Positions 47,401 through 54,184 of a stretch of 64,000 nucleotides of DNA are shown one piece after another. Position 1 is the stretch's first letter. Each line of letters begins with the position of its first letter. The notes under the pieces are model-generated. The model saw only the letters and a program-made list of their open reading frames with translations, made no database searches and was not told the DNA's origin. The position numbers and the translations under genes were made by a program. Source of the stretch: Candidatus Omnitrophota bacterium (lineage in GTDB: Bacteria; Hinthialibacterota; Hinthialibacteria; Hinthialibacterales; JAKPRU01); assembly GCA_029570205.1 (NCBI GenBank), contig JAKQSI010000058.1, forward strand, positions 9,894-73,893, read 5' to 3'.

Positions 47401-48387
47401 GGCTACAAACCGCATCGGGTAGACGAAATCTGTCATGCGCAGTACGGCGACTGCAAGGACAAAGCCGCTCTCGCGGTTGCCATGTTGCAGGAGCTGGGAG
47501 TGGAAGCCTATCCGGTAATTCTGCGCACAACAGACCGGGGGGAAATCGACTACGAGTTGCCGTCTCTCAGCCTGTTTAACCATGCCATTTTCTATGTACC
47601 GAATGCGGACGGGCAGGAACGATGGATCGACGGCACGGCGCAGTTTTTCGATGCCACCGAATTGCCGCCCAGCGATGAGGGATCGAACAGCCTGATTGTG
47701 AAACCGGGCGGGGAATCGTTTTTCAAGCGGATCCCTACCAGCCCCGCCTCGGCGAACGGGACCCGATATACCACGCGTATTACTCTTGCCGCCGACGGCC
47801 ACGCTGTCGGGGAACGCTATGCCGAATACAGCGGTCTGTATAATCCCATTGTTCGGAGCAATTATGAGAATCGAGCAAAAGCCAGGGATACGGTCGAGGA
47901 TCAGCTGGTCGCTCAGTATCCCGGCGGGAAATGTTTAACGGTGGAGTTATCGAACCTGGAAGACTATTCCGATGCGGAGACGCTGAAATACTCGTTCGAC
48001 ATTCCCAATTTCGGAACCCCTCAGGGAAATCAGCTGAGCATCCCCACCGTGTTTTTCCCACAGGATCTCTCCCGCAAGTATGCCGGTCTGTCCAAACGCG
48101 AGTACGACTTGGTATTGCCGTACCGCTGGTCGCGAGAGTTGACACTGATTGTGACGATTCCGGATGGGTGGAAAGTAACGGAACTGCCCGATCCGGTGAC
48201 AGAGGAGACTCCGTTCGGCAAGTTCCACTGGTCCGCCACCGTGTCCGGGAATGAACTGCGCATCGAGGCCGGAACCGAATTGGCCTCTCTTCGGGTCAAG
48301 CCGGAGGAATACCAGGCGTTCCGATCATTCTGCCAGCTGATCGACAACTACGAGTCGCGTCGGATTCTGCTTCAACCGGGGGGATAG
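44485..48387 (+). CDS. Exported TPR-DUF3857-transglutaminase protein
   Basis: 1300 residues. Signal peptide (about 1-25), TPR-like helices (about 50-150 and 370-650), a beta insert near 170-310, a DUF3857 domain (about 680-860) and a transglutaminase-like domain (about 930-1060). The catalytic triad is visible as C990 (YGDCKDKA), H1033 (FNHAIFY) and D1049 (WIDGTAQF). A DUF3858-like beta C-terminus follows. Such proteins are known from Bacteroidetes and deltaproteobacteria and are probably periplasmic peptidase-like or cross-linking enzymes; the substrate is unknown. It stands alone, before the BrnA gene on the other strand. Confidence 0.9.
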   Translation: MKTSLCRIISGVVILLGLLTGSVAAQNPNGMETWHSCLAGKDPDEVYNQFLDVLRSNPNDAYALAGAGFYEYSRYRLKEASDHWIKAAEAFGDDPVAELFLYLCFNVANERTEWMDFSGLCERLESGGNHLPSLLARARFLHSAVLRRRGEVEQAKELVKTFDFIQDFLVCGPFDNAEKRGHTRVYGPEEMFDPKGEYSGRNRPVRWEPIPVRSPWGYVDLKAYARPAPESTVYLAAVIEADGQTRARLSAGHAGALKVWVNGTPAIDANRYHGPTPDQVGNQIELQQGKNLLLVKSSSGKQGEYGLWIRLSPLEKAKSNWRILPVGEGWNDLPPSSRKTLGSEVPAFDEEPPAITAMRNVGPQEPADSPRHFFYALLLDKLDVVDEADQSKLLTLTRCMETYPESALLRFYAGQADREPNRRRNAFQGCVDRDPGFLRARAAVIDSYYGTPYFDRRRLLIDDALHVARDEARFVVRMAELMTDLGLPDVALGRARQAVALNPDIQDTQWCLAETGIHLLPREERRTIYERLAQRNAYNLQAMQRLVELALRDDDLTAAQAWTEKIRTMNPYDTDALRQTAEYYMADGTFEKAIVTAKEGLNVSPHDPGMHKILAMAYHRAGEEEKASEHLGRVLAAAPSDPWALDYKKHLSPTTGDYYMPFRRDMKDLPAPDPSLTERANYISLLHQEVKRVHPNGNSSETVHDVVKVLTDSGLNALRSRGIYYEPATEEVRILRARVWKKDGTFVDSPAPQYRSAANVGDAAARLYGDYNVAILSFPGLEKEATVELEYQMEKKGENIYADYFGDIFIVGEYEPTILTEYVLISPLARDFYYSYIPPKYPPSVPMEKAVLAEKPDEQVEGPDRIQRWVFQNLPLIPREPLMPSYTEILPYLKISTFREWKEMTAWWWNLSKDQLIPGPTVKQKVQEIVDRYRKDKRLGPDDPIGHFEKVRIVNHYVNTDVRYLGLEFGLHGYKPHRVDEICHAQYGDCKDKAALAVAMLQELGVEAYPVILRTTDRGEIDYELPSLSLFNHAIFYVPNADGQERWIDGTAQFFDATELPPSDEGSNSLIVKPGGESFFKRIPTSPASANGTRYTTRITLAADGHAVGERYAEYSGLYNPIVRSNYENRAKARDTVEDQLVAQYPGGKCLTVELSNLEDYSDAETLKYSFDIPNFGTPQGNQLSIPTVFFPQDLSRKYAGLSKREYDLVLPYRWSRELTLIVTIPDGWKVTELPDPVTEETPFGKFHWSATVSGNELRIEAGTELASLRVKPEEYQAFRSFCQLIDNYESRRILLQPGG

Positions 48388-48403
48388 GACTTTCAGTGAA
48401 CGT

Positions 48404-48703
48404 CTACTTGCGGGCTTCCATGTAGGTGCGGAGAACGGCATTGATGAGTGTTTGGTAAGGCTTTTGTTGTGTCTTGAACCACTCCACAATGTCCTTGTCC
48501 AGCCGAATCGACACGGGTACTTTCTTTTGCGGCCAAACAATTTGCGCTTTCTTGTACCAATCGTCGTTCAACAGTGGGGCAGCGTCCGGGTCTGATCGGA
48601 TCGCCTCTTCGATCTCCCGGTCGGTTTGTTTTGAAACGCGCTGCCAGTCGGTCTTTCCGGTTTTGGATTCACCTGAAGATCTCGTGATATTTTTGCCGCT
48701 CAT
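48404..48703 (-). CDS. brnA: BrnA-type antitoxin
   Basis: 99 residues. C-terminal ribbon-helix-helix part (VSIRLDKDIVEWFKTQQKPYQTLINAVLRTYME) binds DNA; the N-terminal part masks the toxin. Start ATG at 48703 lies inside the brnT 3' end (35-base overlap), so brnT-brnA is one transcript with toxin first, as usual for this type II system. BrnA-type proteins repress their own promoter. Confidence 0.92.
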   Translation of the reverse strand: MSGKNITRSSGESKTGKTDWQRVSKQTDREIEEAIRSDPDAAPLLNDDWYKKAQIVWPQKKVPVSIRLDKDIVEWFKTQQKPYQTLINAVLRTYMEARK

Positions 48704-48941
48704 ATCGGGTTGCCTTTCGAGCCGAAATGATCCTGATTCGGCCTTTTCTCAACGTGTATACAACAACAATCTCCACAGAATCGATCAATCCCAATGCAAT
48801 GAATCGCGGTTCACCGTAGTCGACACGGTCATCCATGTATTCGACCGTCGGCCCATTAAAAACTCGAATGGCGTCGGCAAAGTCAATTCCATGCTTAGCC
48901 AGATTCGATCTGTTCTTTTGGTCGTCCCATTCACAGTCCAT
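48669..48941 (-). CDS. brnT: BrnT-type ribonuclease toxin
   Basis: 90 residues, usual length. RelE-like fold with the family start CEWDDQKNRSNLAKHGIDFADAI and the ending RIRIISARKATRYERQKYHEI. It cleaves RNA when freed from BrnA. The ATG at 48941 is the family start; a longer frame upstream has no conserved content. Two GTATATAC boxes lie 8-28 bases upstream. Confidence 0.93.
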   Translation of the reverse strand: MDCEWDDQKNRSNLAKHGIDFADAIRVFNGPTVEYMDDRVDYGEPRFIALGLIDSVEIVVVYTLRKGRIRIISARKATRYERQKYHEIFR

Positions 48942-48948
48942 TATGGAA

Positions 48949-48969
48949 GTATATACTATTTGTATATAC
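48949..48969. promoter_or_regulatory. Candidate BrnA operator: two GTATATAC palindromes
   Basis: GTATATAC (48949-48956) and GTATATAC (48962-48969), each itself palindromic, are centred 13 bases apart just upstream of brnT. Paired palindromes at this spot fit autoregulation by a ribbon-helix-helix protein. Confidence 0.6.
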
Positions 48970-49060
48970 ACGCAATCCTTCTTGACAGAATGACAGTGAT
49001 AGGAGAATTCCGTGTTACACTCCACTCAACTCGCATTTTCAACCTCAGGACTAACAAGCC

Positions 49061-49570
49061 ATGATCTTTCCGTTTAATGAGAAGACTCCGCTGATGGCGG
49101 GAGGGGTGTTTACGGCCCCGGATGCCGCGGTGATCGGCGATGTGCAAATCGGCGAAGAGAGCAGCATCTGGTTCGGGACAGTGCTGCGTGCGGATATCAA
49201 CCTAATCCGGGTCGGCAAACAGACCAATATCCAGGACCGTGCCGTGTTGCACGTGGACCATGATGCGCCCTGTATCATCGGAAATCTCGTATCCATCGGT
49301 CACGGAGCAATTGTTCACGGCGCGGAGATCGGCGATGAATGCCTGATCGGTATGGGGGCGGTGGTTCTTTCGCATTGCCGGGTCGGACCGGGGAGCGTGA
49401 TCGGCGCGGCGGCGGTTGTTCGGGAAGGAACGGAAATCCCGCCCCGATCCCTGGTGGTCGGGGTTCCGGGAAGAATTGTGCGCACACTGGAGCCGGAGGA
49501 AAACCCCGGACGACGAATTGCGGAGTCGTACAGGGAATTGGCGGCAAGATATCTTGCTGGGGCATTATAG
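49061..49570 (+). CDS. Gamma-class carbonic anhydrase family protein
   Basis: 169 residues, left-handed beta-helix of hexapeptide repeats (VIGDVQIGEESSIWFGTVLRADIN). The metal-binding histidines lie in AVLHVDHDAPCIIG and SIGHGAIVHGAEIG. Many family members (YrdA/CaiE-like) do not hydrate CO2 at measurable rate; catalysis is uncertain. ATG at 49061, 120 bases before it the start region of the divergent brnT gene. Next gene is thrC, same strand. Confidence 0.9.
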   Translation: MIFPFNEKTPLMAGGVFTAPDAAVIGDVQIGEESSIWFGTVLRADINLIRVGKQTNIQDRAVLHVDHDAPCIIGNLVSIGHGAIVHGAEIGDECLIGMGAVVLSHCRVGPGSVIGAAAVVREGTEIPPRSLVVGVPGRIVRTLEPEENPGRRIAESYRELAARYLAGAL

Positions 49571-49690
49571 GATGCGTTTTCCGAGATGCGGGATTGGAGC
49601 ATGGAGTTTTGGAATGCCCCTGACCCACTTCTCTTTCCGGTCGCTCTATGGCAACCTTTTGCATACCCCGGTGATCCAGGAGATCGAAGA

Positions 49691-51025
49691 ATGACCGAAT
49701 ACCGAGCCTGGTTTGAGTGCATTTCCGGCTGTGGTGTGACCTATCCGCTTGATCGAATCGTGTACCGTTGCGAGACGTGCGGCGGCCTGCTTGAGGTAAA
49801 CCATGACCTGGAGGCGCTCAAAAAGCGCTCATCGGCCGCCTGGATTCGCATGTTTGAGGAACGTCAGTTCAGCACCCGTTACCCGTACGGAAGCGGTGTC
49901 TGGAGCAAGAAAGAGATCGTGAATCCTCTCGTTGCGGATGAGAACGTGGTTTCCATGTTCGAGGGGAACACGAACCTGTTCTGGGCAGAGCGGTTCGGGA
50001 AAGAGATCGGCGTTCCGAATCTCTGGATCAAGCAGTGCGGGAACAGCCACACGGGATCGTTCAAGGATTTGGGAATGACTGTGCTGGTGTCCCAGGTGAA
50101 ACAGATGATTGCGGACGGGCAGCCGATTCGGGCAGTGGCGTGTGCCTCCACCGGCGACACTTCGGCGGCCCTGGCGGCCTACTGCGCTGCCGCCGGGATA
50201 CCCGCGATTGTGTTCCTGCCGAAAGACAAGGTTTCTCATGCGCAATTGATTCAACCTATTGCCAACGGAGCGATGACGCTTGCTCTGGAGACAGACTTTG
50301 ACGGGTGCATGAAAATTGTGCAGGAGGTTACAAAGCGGAAAGATATCTACCTGGCCAATTCCATGAACTCGCTTCGAATCGAGGGGCAGAAAACAATCAG
50401 TTTCGAGATTGTCCAGCAAGATGACTGGCAGGTTCCAGACTGGGTGATTATTCCGGGCGGGAACCTGGGGAATGTCAGCGCCCTGGGACGTGGATTCGAG
50501 AACATGCGCGACCTGGGCCTGATCTCGAAAATGCCTCGGATTGTTTGCGCCCAATCGGCGCGCGCCAATCCGCTGTATGAGAGTTACCTGAAAGGATTCC
50601 AGGAGTTTAAGCCGATGACCGCCGGGCCGACCGTGGCGAGCGCGATACGAATCGGGAATCCGGTCAGTGTTAACAAAGCGATCCGCATTCTGAAAGCGTT
50701 CAACGGGATTGTGGAGCAGGCCACCGAGGATGAACTCTCTAATGCCGCTGCCCAAGCGGACCGTTGCGGCCTGTTTAACTGCCCGCATACCGGCGTGGCA
50801 CTGTCGGCGCTTCTCAAGCTGGTCGAGCGCGGCACGATCGGCAAAGAGGATCATGTTGTAGTAATATCCACCGCGAATGGCTTAAAATTCCCCGAATTTA
50901 AAATCAAGTATCACGAATCCAAACTGGAAGATGTCACCCCGCGTTTCGCCAATCTTCCGATTCCGCTGGAACCGAATCTGGATAAGGTGCTTAAAACTCT
51001 GGATGAGCGGCTGGGAAAGAACTGA
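49691..51025 (+). CDS. thrC: Threonine synthase
   Basis: 444 residues. Converts O-phospho-L-homoserine to threonine with PLP. N-terminal zinc ribbon C10-x3-C14 and C27-x2-C30, PLP lysine K125 in [25 protein letters not shown] and [14 protein letters not shown] phosphate loops. The ATG at 49691 is chosen over the longer upstream frame, which overlaps the carbonic anhydrase 3' region. The ribbon-bearing type is the plant/archaeal-like subclass seen in many anaerobes. Confidence 0.95.
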   Translation: MTEYRAWFECISGCGVTYPLDRIVYRCETCGGLLEVNHDLEALKKRSSAAWIRMFEERQFSTRYPYGSGVWSKKEIVNPLVADENVVSMFEGNTNLFWAERFGKEIGVPNLWIKQCGNSHTGSFKDLGMTVLVSQVKQMIADGQPIRAVACASTGDTSAALAAYCAAAGIPAIVFLPKDKVSHAQLIQPIANGAMTLALETDFDGCMKIVQEVTKRKDIYLANSMNSLRIEGQKTISFEIVQQDDWQVPDWVIIPGGNLGNVSALGRGFENMRDLGLISKMPRIVCAQSARANPLYESYLKGFQEFKPMTAGPTVASAIRIGNPVSVNKAIRILKAFNGIVEQATEDELSNAAAQADRCGLFNCPHTGVALSALLKLVERGTIGKEDHVVVISTANGLKFPEFKIKYHESKLEDVTPRFANLPIPLEPNLDKVLKTLDERLGKN

Positions 51026-51046
51026 TTCGCATCGTGAGGGCTTCGA

Positions 51047-51217
51047 ATGAAAGCGCCGTGTGAGATATGCCCGATCAGGCATGCGGCCGAGCGGCACCCC
51101 GATACCTGGTGGGCCAGGCTGTGGCGCTGGCATACCGGCTGGTGTCCGGGCTGGAAGAAATACCAGAGAGACCTTGCGGCGCGATCTCGGCAGGAAAATG
51201 GGTCGGGGGAGGCCTGA
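51047..51217 (+). CDS. Small Trp/Cys-rich protein of unknown function
   Basis: 56 residues, too short for most gene tracks. Begins MKAPCEICPIRHAAERHPD with a CxxC pair, then WWARLWRWHTGWCPGWKKY, and a basic end. Six tryptophans in 20 residues and three cysteines suggest a small metal-binding or membrane-associated protein. It lies 21 bases after thrC on the same strand and may be co-transcribed. I do not recognise a named family. Confidence 0.55.
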   Translation: MKAPCEICPIRHAAERHPDTWWARLWRWHTGWCPGWKKYQRDLAARSRQENGSGEA

Positions 51218-51245
51218 CCCGGATTTCTCACGGTAGCCATTTTTA

Positions 51246-51312
51246 AAGGTCACCTTTTATGGCATAAATAGAGTTGCGGTAAGAACCTATTGTATGCCAG
51301 GAAGGTGACCTT
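51246..51312. repeat. 11-bp perfect inverted repeat before the IS fragment
   Basis: AAGGTCACCTT (51246-51256) and AAGGTGACCTT (51302-51312) are exact reverse complements separated by 45 bases; the second ends one base before the transposase ATG. May be an operator of the element or part of its end. Confidence 0.65.
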
Positions 51313-51501
51313 ATGAAAACAGAGTGTACAGGAACGTTATTCGATTTTCAACCGTTGGAGAAGCGGGAAGTGCCGGCCTCGTTTGACGGAGGAACGATCA
51401 CGTCGGATGCAGGCGGGCTGCTGTTGCGGGAAGTGGAGGAGGGGCTTGTGAGAAATCCGGGCCAGGGGCGGATGGCTATCCGCTCTCTCCCGGTGGTGTG
51501 A
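51313..51501 (+). pseudogene. IS1380-family transposase, N-terminal fragment
   Basis: 62 residues: FDFQPLEKREV and SFDGGTITSDAGGLLLREVE match the start of IS1380-type DDE transposases (normally about 430-480 residues). After LLLREVE the frame loses similarity and ends soon. No catalytic DDE region follows, so this is a truncated remnant. The 3' flank carries a GGGCGGAC/GTCCGCCC hairpin that may be the deletion scar or an independent repeat. Confidence 0.8.
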
Positions 51502-51507
51502 ATCCAA

Positions 51508-51536
51508 CGTGGGCGGACAGCCGTCCGCCCCTACGG
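51508..51536. repeat. Dispersed palindrome, family D, reverse orientation
   Basis: GGGCGGAC and GTCCGCCC (8-bp stem, AGCC loop) followed by CTACGG, the reverse form of the GTAGGGGCG-type element at 34589-34617. Confidence 0.7.
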
Positions 51537-51690
51537 ATTGAGATCAAAGTGTCCTCCCCCCTCCAATTCCTCTCCAAATCCCGCCAAAAAACTGCAAAAA
51601 AGGCTTTATCTTGCAGGCCGGATGTGCAAGAATCCGCTCCGGTTTCTCAGGATCAAAATCTAAATCAGGGATTTGGAAGGAGATGCGTTG

Positions 51691-52698
51691 ATGAAAAGAG
51701 CGATCGGTTTTCTGGTCTGCGCAGTCCTGCTTGGGACAGCGGCACTTCCCTCCCGGGCGCAGCTTCAACTCGGCGGACTGATGAGGGATGAATACGCCCT
51801 GGGCCTTACACCTACGATCAAGAGCGCCGGAATGGGTGGCGCCTATGTGGGCGTGGAGGGGACGCAATCCATGAACCCCGCCGCGCTTTCCATGGTGGAC
51901 TACATGGAGGCCGTGTTGACATACGGCAATTACAATCATGATGACGGTCCGATGGCCCACCGGGGACGGCTGGATGCGACCCTTCCGGTCCCTTATATCG
52001 GCGGCGCGGCGCGGCTTATGCTGGACCACCTGGAGAGCGAAGATGACGAGAGGACACTTCTCGGCGCTCCCATCGAGTTCGACTCCTCTACCCTGGGACT
52101 TCAATACGGGCGTAATGTCACCGACTGGTGGGCGCTCGGTATCGGCGGGTATCCTTACGAAAAGGCGAATGTCGATATGATCCTCGGCCCCGGCGCGAGA
52201 ATCGATGCCGATGCATTCAGTCAGATCGGCAGCTTCCAGGCCGGTACGTTGTTTCGACCTCACGAAAAGGTCACCATCGGCGGCCAGCTCATCTATATCA
52301 TCGACGAACTCGAAGCCGATGTCCCCGGTGCGGGAGAGTGGAACGATGATTACTATATCAGCTACGTCGCCCTTGGCGCTTCATTCAGGCCATTTAAAGG
52401 AACCCTCCTGGCCGTGGATTATTGGAACGGCGAGATCCGAGGCGATCAGACGCCGGTTCTGGAGCTTAAGGATGACACGGATATCGACCGATGGAACTTT
52501 GGTATCCAGCAGCGCGTCTGCTCGTATTGCGATCTGCGGATCGGCTCGAACAACGGCGGATTCACGACCGGTTTCAGCCTCCATGTCCTGAAGAACCTGG
52601 ATATCGATTATGCTTATGTGAATAAGGCCCTTCGCGACAAGGAAATGGTCTGGGGCGACACGGAATATCACGGGGTTTCCGTGACCTATCGTTTCTGA
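51691..52698 (+). CDS. Outer-membrane beta-barrel, OmpP1/FadL-like
   Basis: 335 residues with a Sec signal (about 1-24). The early segment GLTPTIKSAGMGGAYVGVEGTQSMNPAAL is the hallmark of the OmpP1/FadL/TodX or UPF0164 group. The remainder alternates polar and aromatic residues as in barrel strands and ends with VSVTYRF, a C-terminal aromatic suitable for outer-membrane assembly. GGAAGGAGA precedes the ATG at 51691; the longer frame from a TTG is not preferred. Substrate is unknown; hydrophobic small molecules in relatives. Confidence 0.82.
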   Translation: MKRAIGFLVCAVLLGTAALPSRAQLQLGGLMRDEYALGLTPTIKSAGMGGAYVGVEGTQSMNPAALSMVDYMEAVLTYGNYNHDDGPMAHRGRLDATLPVPYIGGAARLMLDHLESEDDERTLLGAPIEFDSSTLGLQYGRNVTDWWALGIGGYPYEKANVDMILGPGARIDADAFSQIGSFQAGTLFRPHEKVTIGGQLIYIIDELEADVPGAGEWNDDYYISYVALGASFRPFKGTLLAVDYWNGEIRGDQTPVLELKDDTDIDRWNFGIQQRVCSYCDLRIGSNNGGFTTGFSLHVLKNLDIDYAYVNKALRDKEMVWGDTEYHGVSVTYRF

Positions 52699-52700
52699 GA

Positions 52701-52731
52701 TCACGGGCAGGATGCCCGTGCCGCCCGTGCT
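52701..52731. repeat. Short dispersed palindrome, CACGGGCA type
   Basis: CACGGGCA and TGCCCGTG (8-bp stem, GGA loop) right after the barrel gene, then GCCGCCCGTGC. Could also act as a Rho-independent-like end but has no T run. Confidence 0.55.
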
Positions 52732-52803
52732 ACCGGTGTCACCTCGGCCATCCGGAGGGGAATCCACGAGCGGGATGCCTGCGCCTGCCCGGCGAATTAT
52801 TAC

Positions 52804-53871
52804 CTATTTCACCGGATATTTCAGAATTGCCTCTTCATCAAACACGGCGTGCATAATGTCTACACGCTGGTTAGTCGTATAGACAATGTGGATTTTGCCG
52901 TCCCGTGTCTGGATCGCATACGGATAGGCAAACGAGTTGTTTCCGGTACAGATGTTGCGTTGACAGGGAAATGTCTCGGCATTATCGGTAGAAATGGCTA
53001 CCCGCAGGGGAGTCCGGTCGTTCATGTTGTCGTTGTAGACAAGCAGCAAGTGGCCGTTCTTTAATTTGATGAAATCCACGGCCGAGTTCGGGTTGGGAAA
53101 TTCCGTATCTTTCGCATCGGTCCAGGTCCATCCCCCGTCGAAGGACTCGGCGCGGAGAAGGTATCCGGTAGTTGTCGGTTCGTAGTTGCCGCCGCGACGA
53201 AGGTAGCAGATCAGATGCTTGTCGCTGATCTGCGCCACCTGTGCCTGGATGTTGCCGGTCGGGGAGTGAATGCGATTGGTCTCTTTCCAGGTCTTTTCCT
53301 TTGGATTGTAGCGGAAGAAGTAGGAGCAGGAATCCCGGCCGGTCATCTCGGTGTCATGGCCCGTCTCATAGTATACCGGGAGCAGGTAATCACCATCGTT
53401 GAGGACAATCGGCTGACTTCGCGCCATGCTTCCCAGTTCGAACGCGAACATGAAAGAATCAGACCAGGTTTTTGCGCCATCTTTGGAAATCTTTGCTTTG
53501 ATGCGCGAGGTGGACCAGGTGTCACCGTATCGGTTCACATAAAACAGCCACACAATCCCATCCGGGGCTTGCCAGACCACGGGATTACCCTCCGCGCGGT
53601 CCGGAGTGTCCGCCAGGACCACGGGGTCCGACCACCTTTTCTGCCCGGCTTTCAGGCGAGTTCCGTACACGGCGGTGTCTGTGCCGTATTCGCCCGATCC
53701 GCCGTAATACGCGACCAGCAAATCGCCGTTGTCCAGTTGGGTGATTGAGGCGGGATGCCGGTATGCGCCGGGAAAATCCGGCCTTGTTATTTGTTCGATC
53801 GAAACATCCTCCCCGGCGGCCCACAGGATCGGCAGCAGAAAAAGAGCGATAACAACGGCAGATCGTTTCAT
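52804..53871 (-). CDS. Secreted sialidase-like (BNR/Asp-box) protein
   Basis: 355 residues, signal peptide (about 1-20). Six-bladed propeller with Asp-box motifs SKDGAKTWSD, SFDGGWTWTD and STDNAETF, and the RHPASITQL/ARSQPIV segments typical of the exo-sialidase/BNR_2 group. The arginine triad cannot be confirmed by eye. Removes or binds terminal acidic sugars. The ATG at 53871 has a GGAGG site. Together with other secreted glycosidases it points to glycan scavenging. Confidence 0.8.
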   Translation of the reverse strand: MKRSAVVIALFLLPILWAAGEDVSIEQITRPDFPGAYRHPASITQLDNGDLLVAYYGGSGEYGTDTAVYGTRLKAGQKRWSDPVVLADTPDRAEGNPVVWQAPDGIVWLFYVNRYGDTWSTSRIKAKISKDGAKTWSDSFMFAFELGSMARSQPIVLNDGDYLLPVYYETGHDTEMTGRDSCSYFFRYNPKEKTWKETNRIHSPTGNIQAQVAQISDKHLICYLRRGGNYEPTTTGYLLRAESFDGGWTWTDAKDTEFPNPNSAVDFIKLKNGHLLLVYNDNMNDRTPLRVAISTDNAETFPCQRNICTGNNSFAYPYAIQTRDGKIHIVYTTNQRVDIMHAVFDEEAILKYPVK

Positions 53872-54091
53872 GGAAACCTCCGCAATCTCTTGGAAAATGG
53901 TTTTTTCGTTCAAAGAGTATAGCGGATTGGAGACGGGACAAACAGGACAAATGAGAGCGATGGACGGCCTTTCGCCCACATTCTGCACAAAGATGAGAGA
54001 TTATGCGACGAACAGGCAGGTCGACAATCCGAAATCGGTATTATCTGCTGAGGCTGTCGGCGAGTGGGGGATGAGGAGATATAGAAAATCC

Positions 54092-54165
54092 TAGCGGGGG
54101 AGGGACTCGAACCCTCGACCTGTGGTTTATGAGACCACCGCTCTAACCACCTGAGCTACCCCGCC
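54092..54165 (-). tRNA. tRNA-Met (CAU anticodon)
   Basis: 74 nt on the minus strand: acceptor GGCGGGG/CCCCGCT with a terminal G-U pair, discriminator A, anticodon loop CTCATAA on GTGGT/ACCAC, T arm GAGGGTTCGAGTCCCTC. Elongator Met is likeliest; a lysidine-type Ile tRNA cannot be ruled out. It follows metG by 19 bases. Confidence 0.93.
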
Positions 54166-54184
54166 CAATGGCTGGTCTGTTTAT

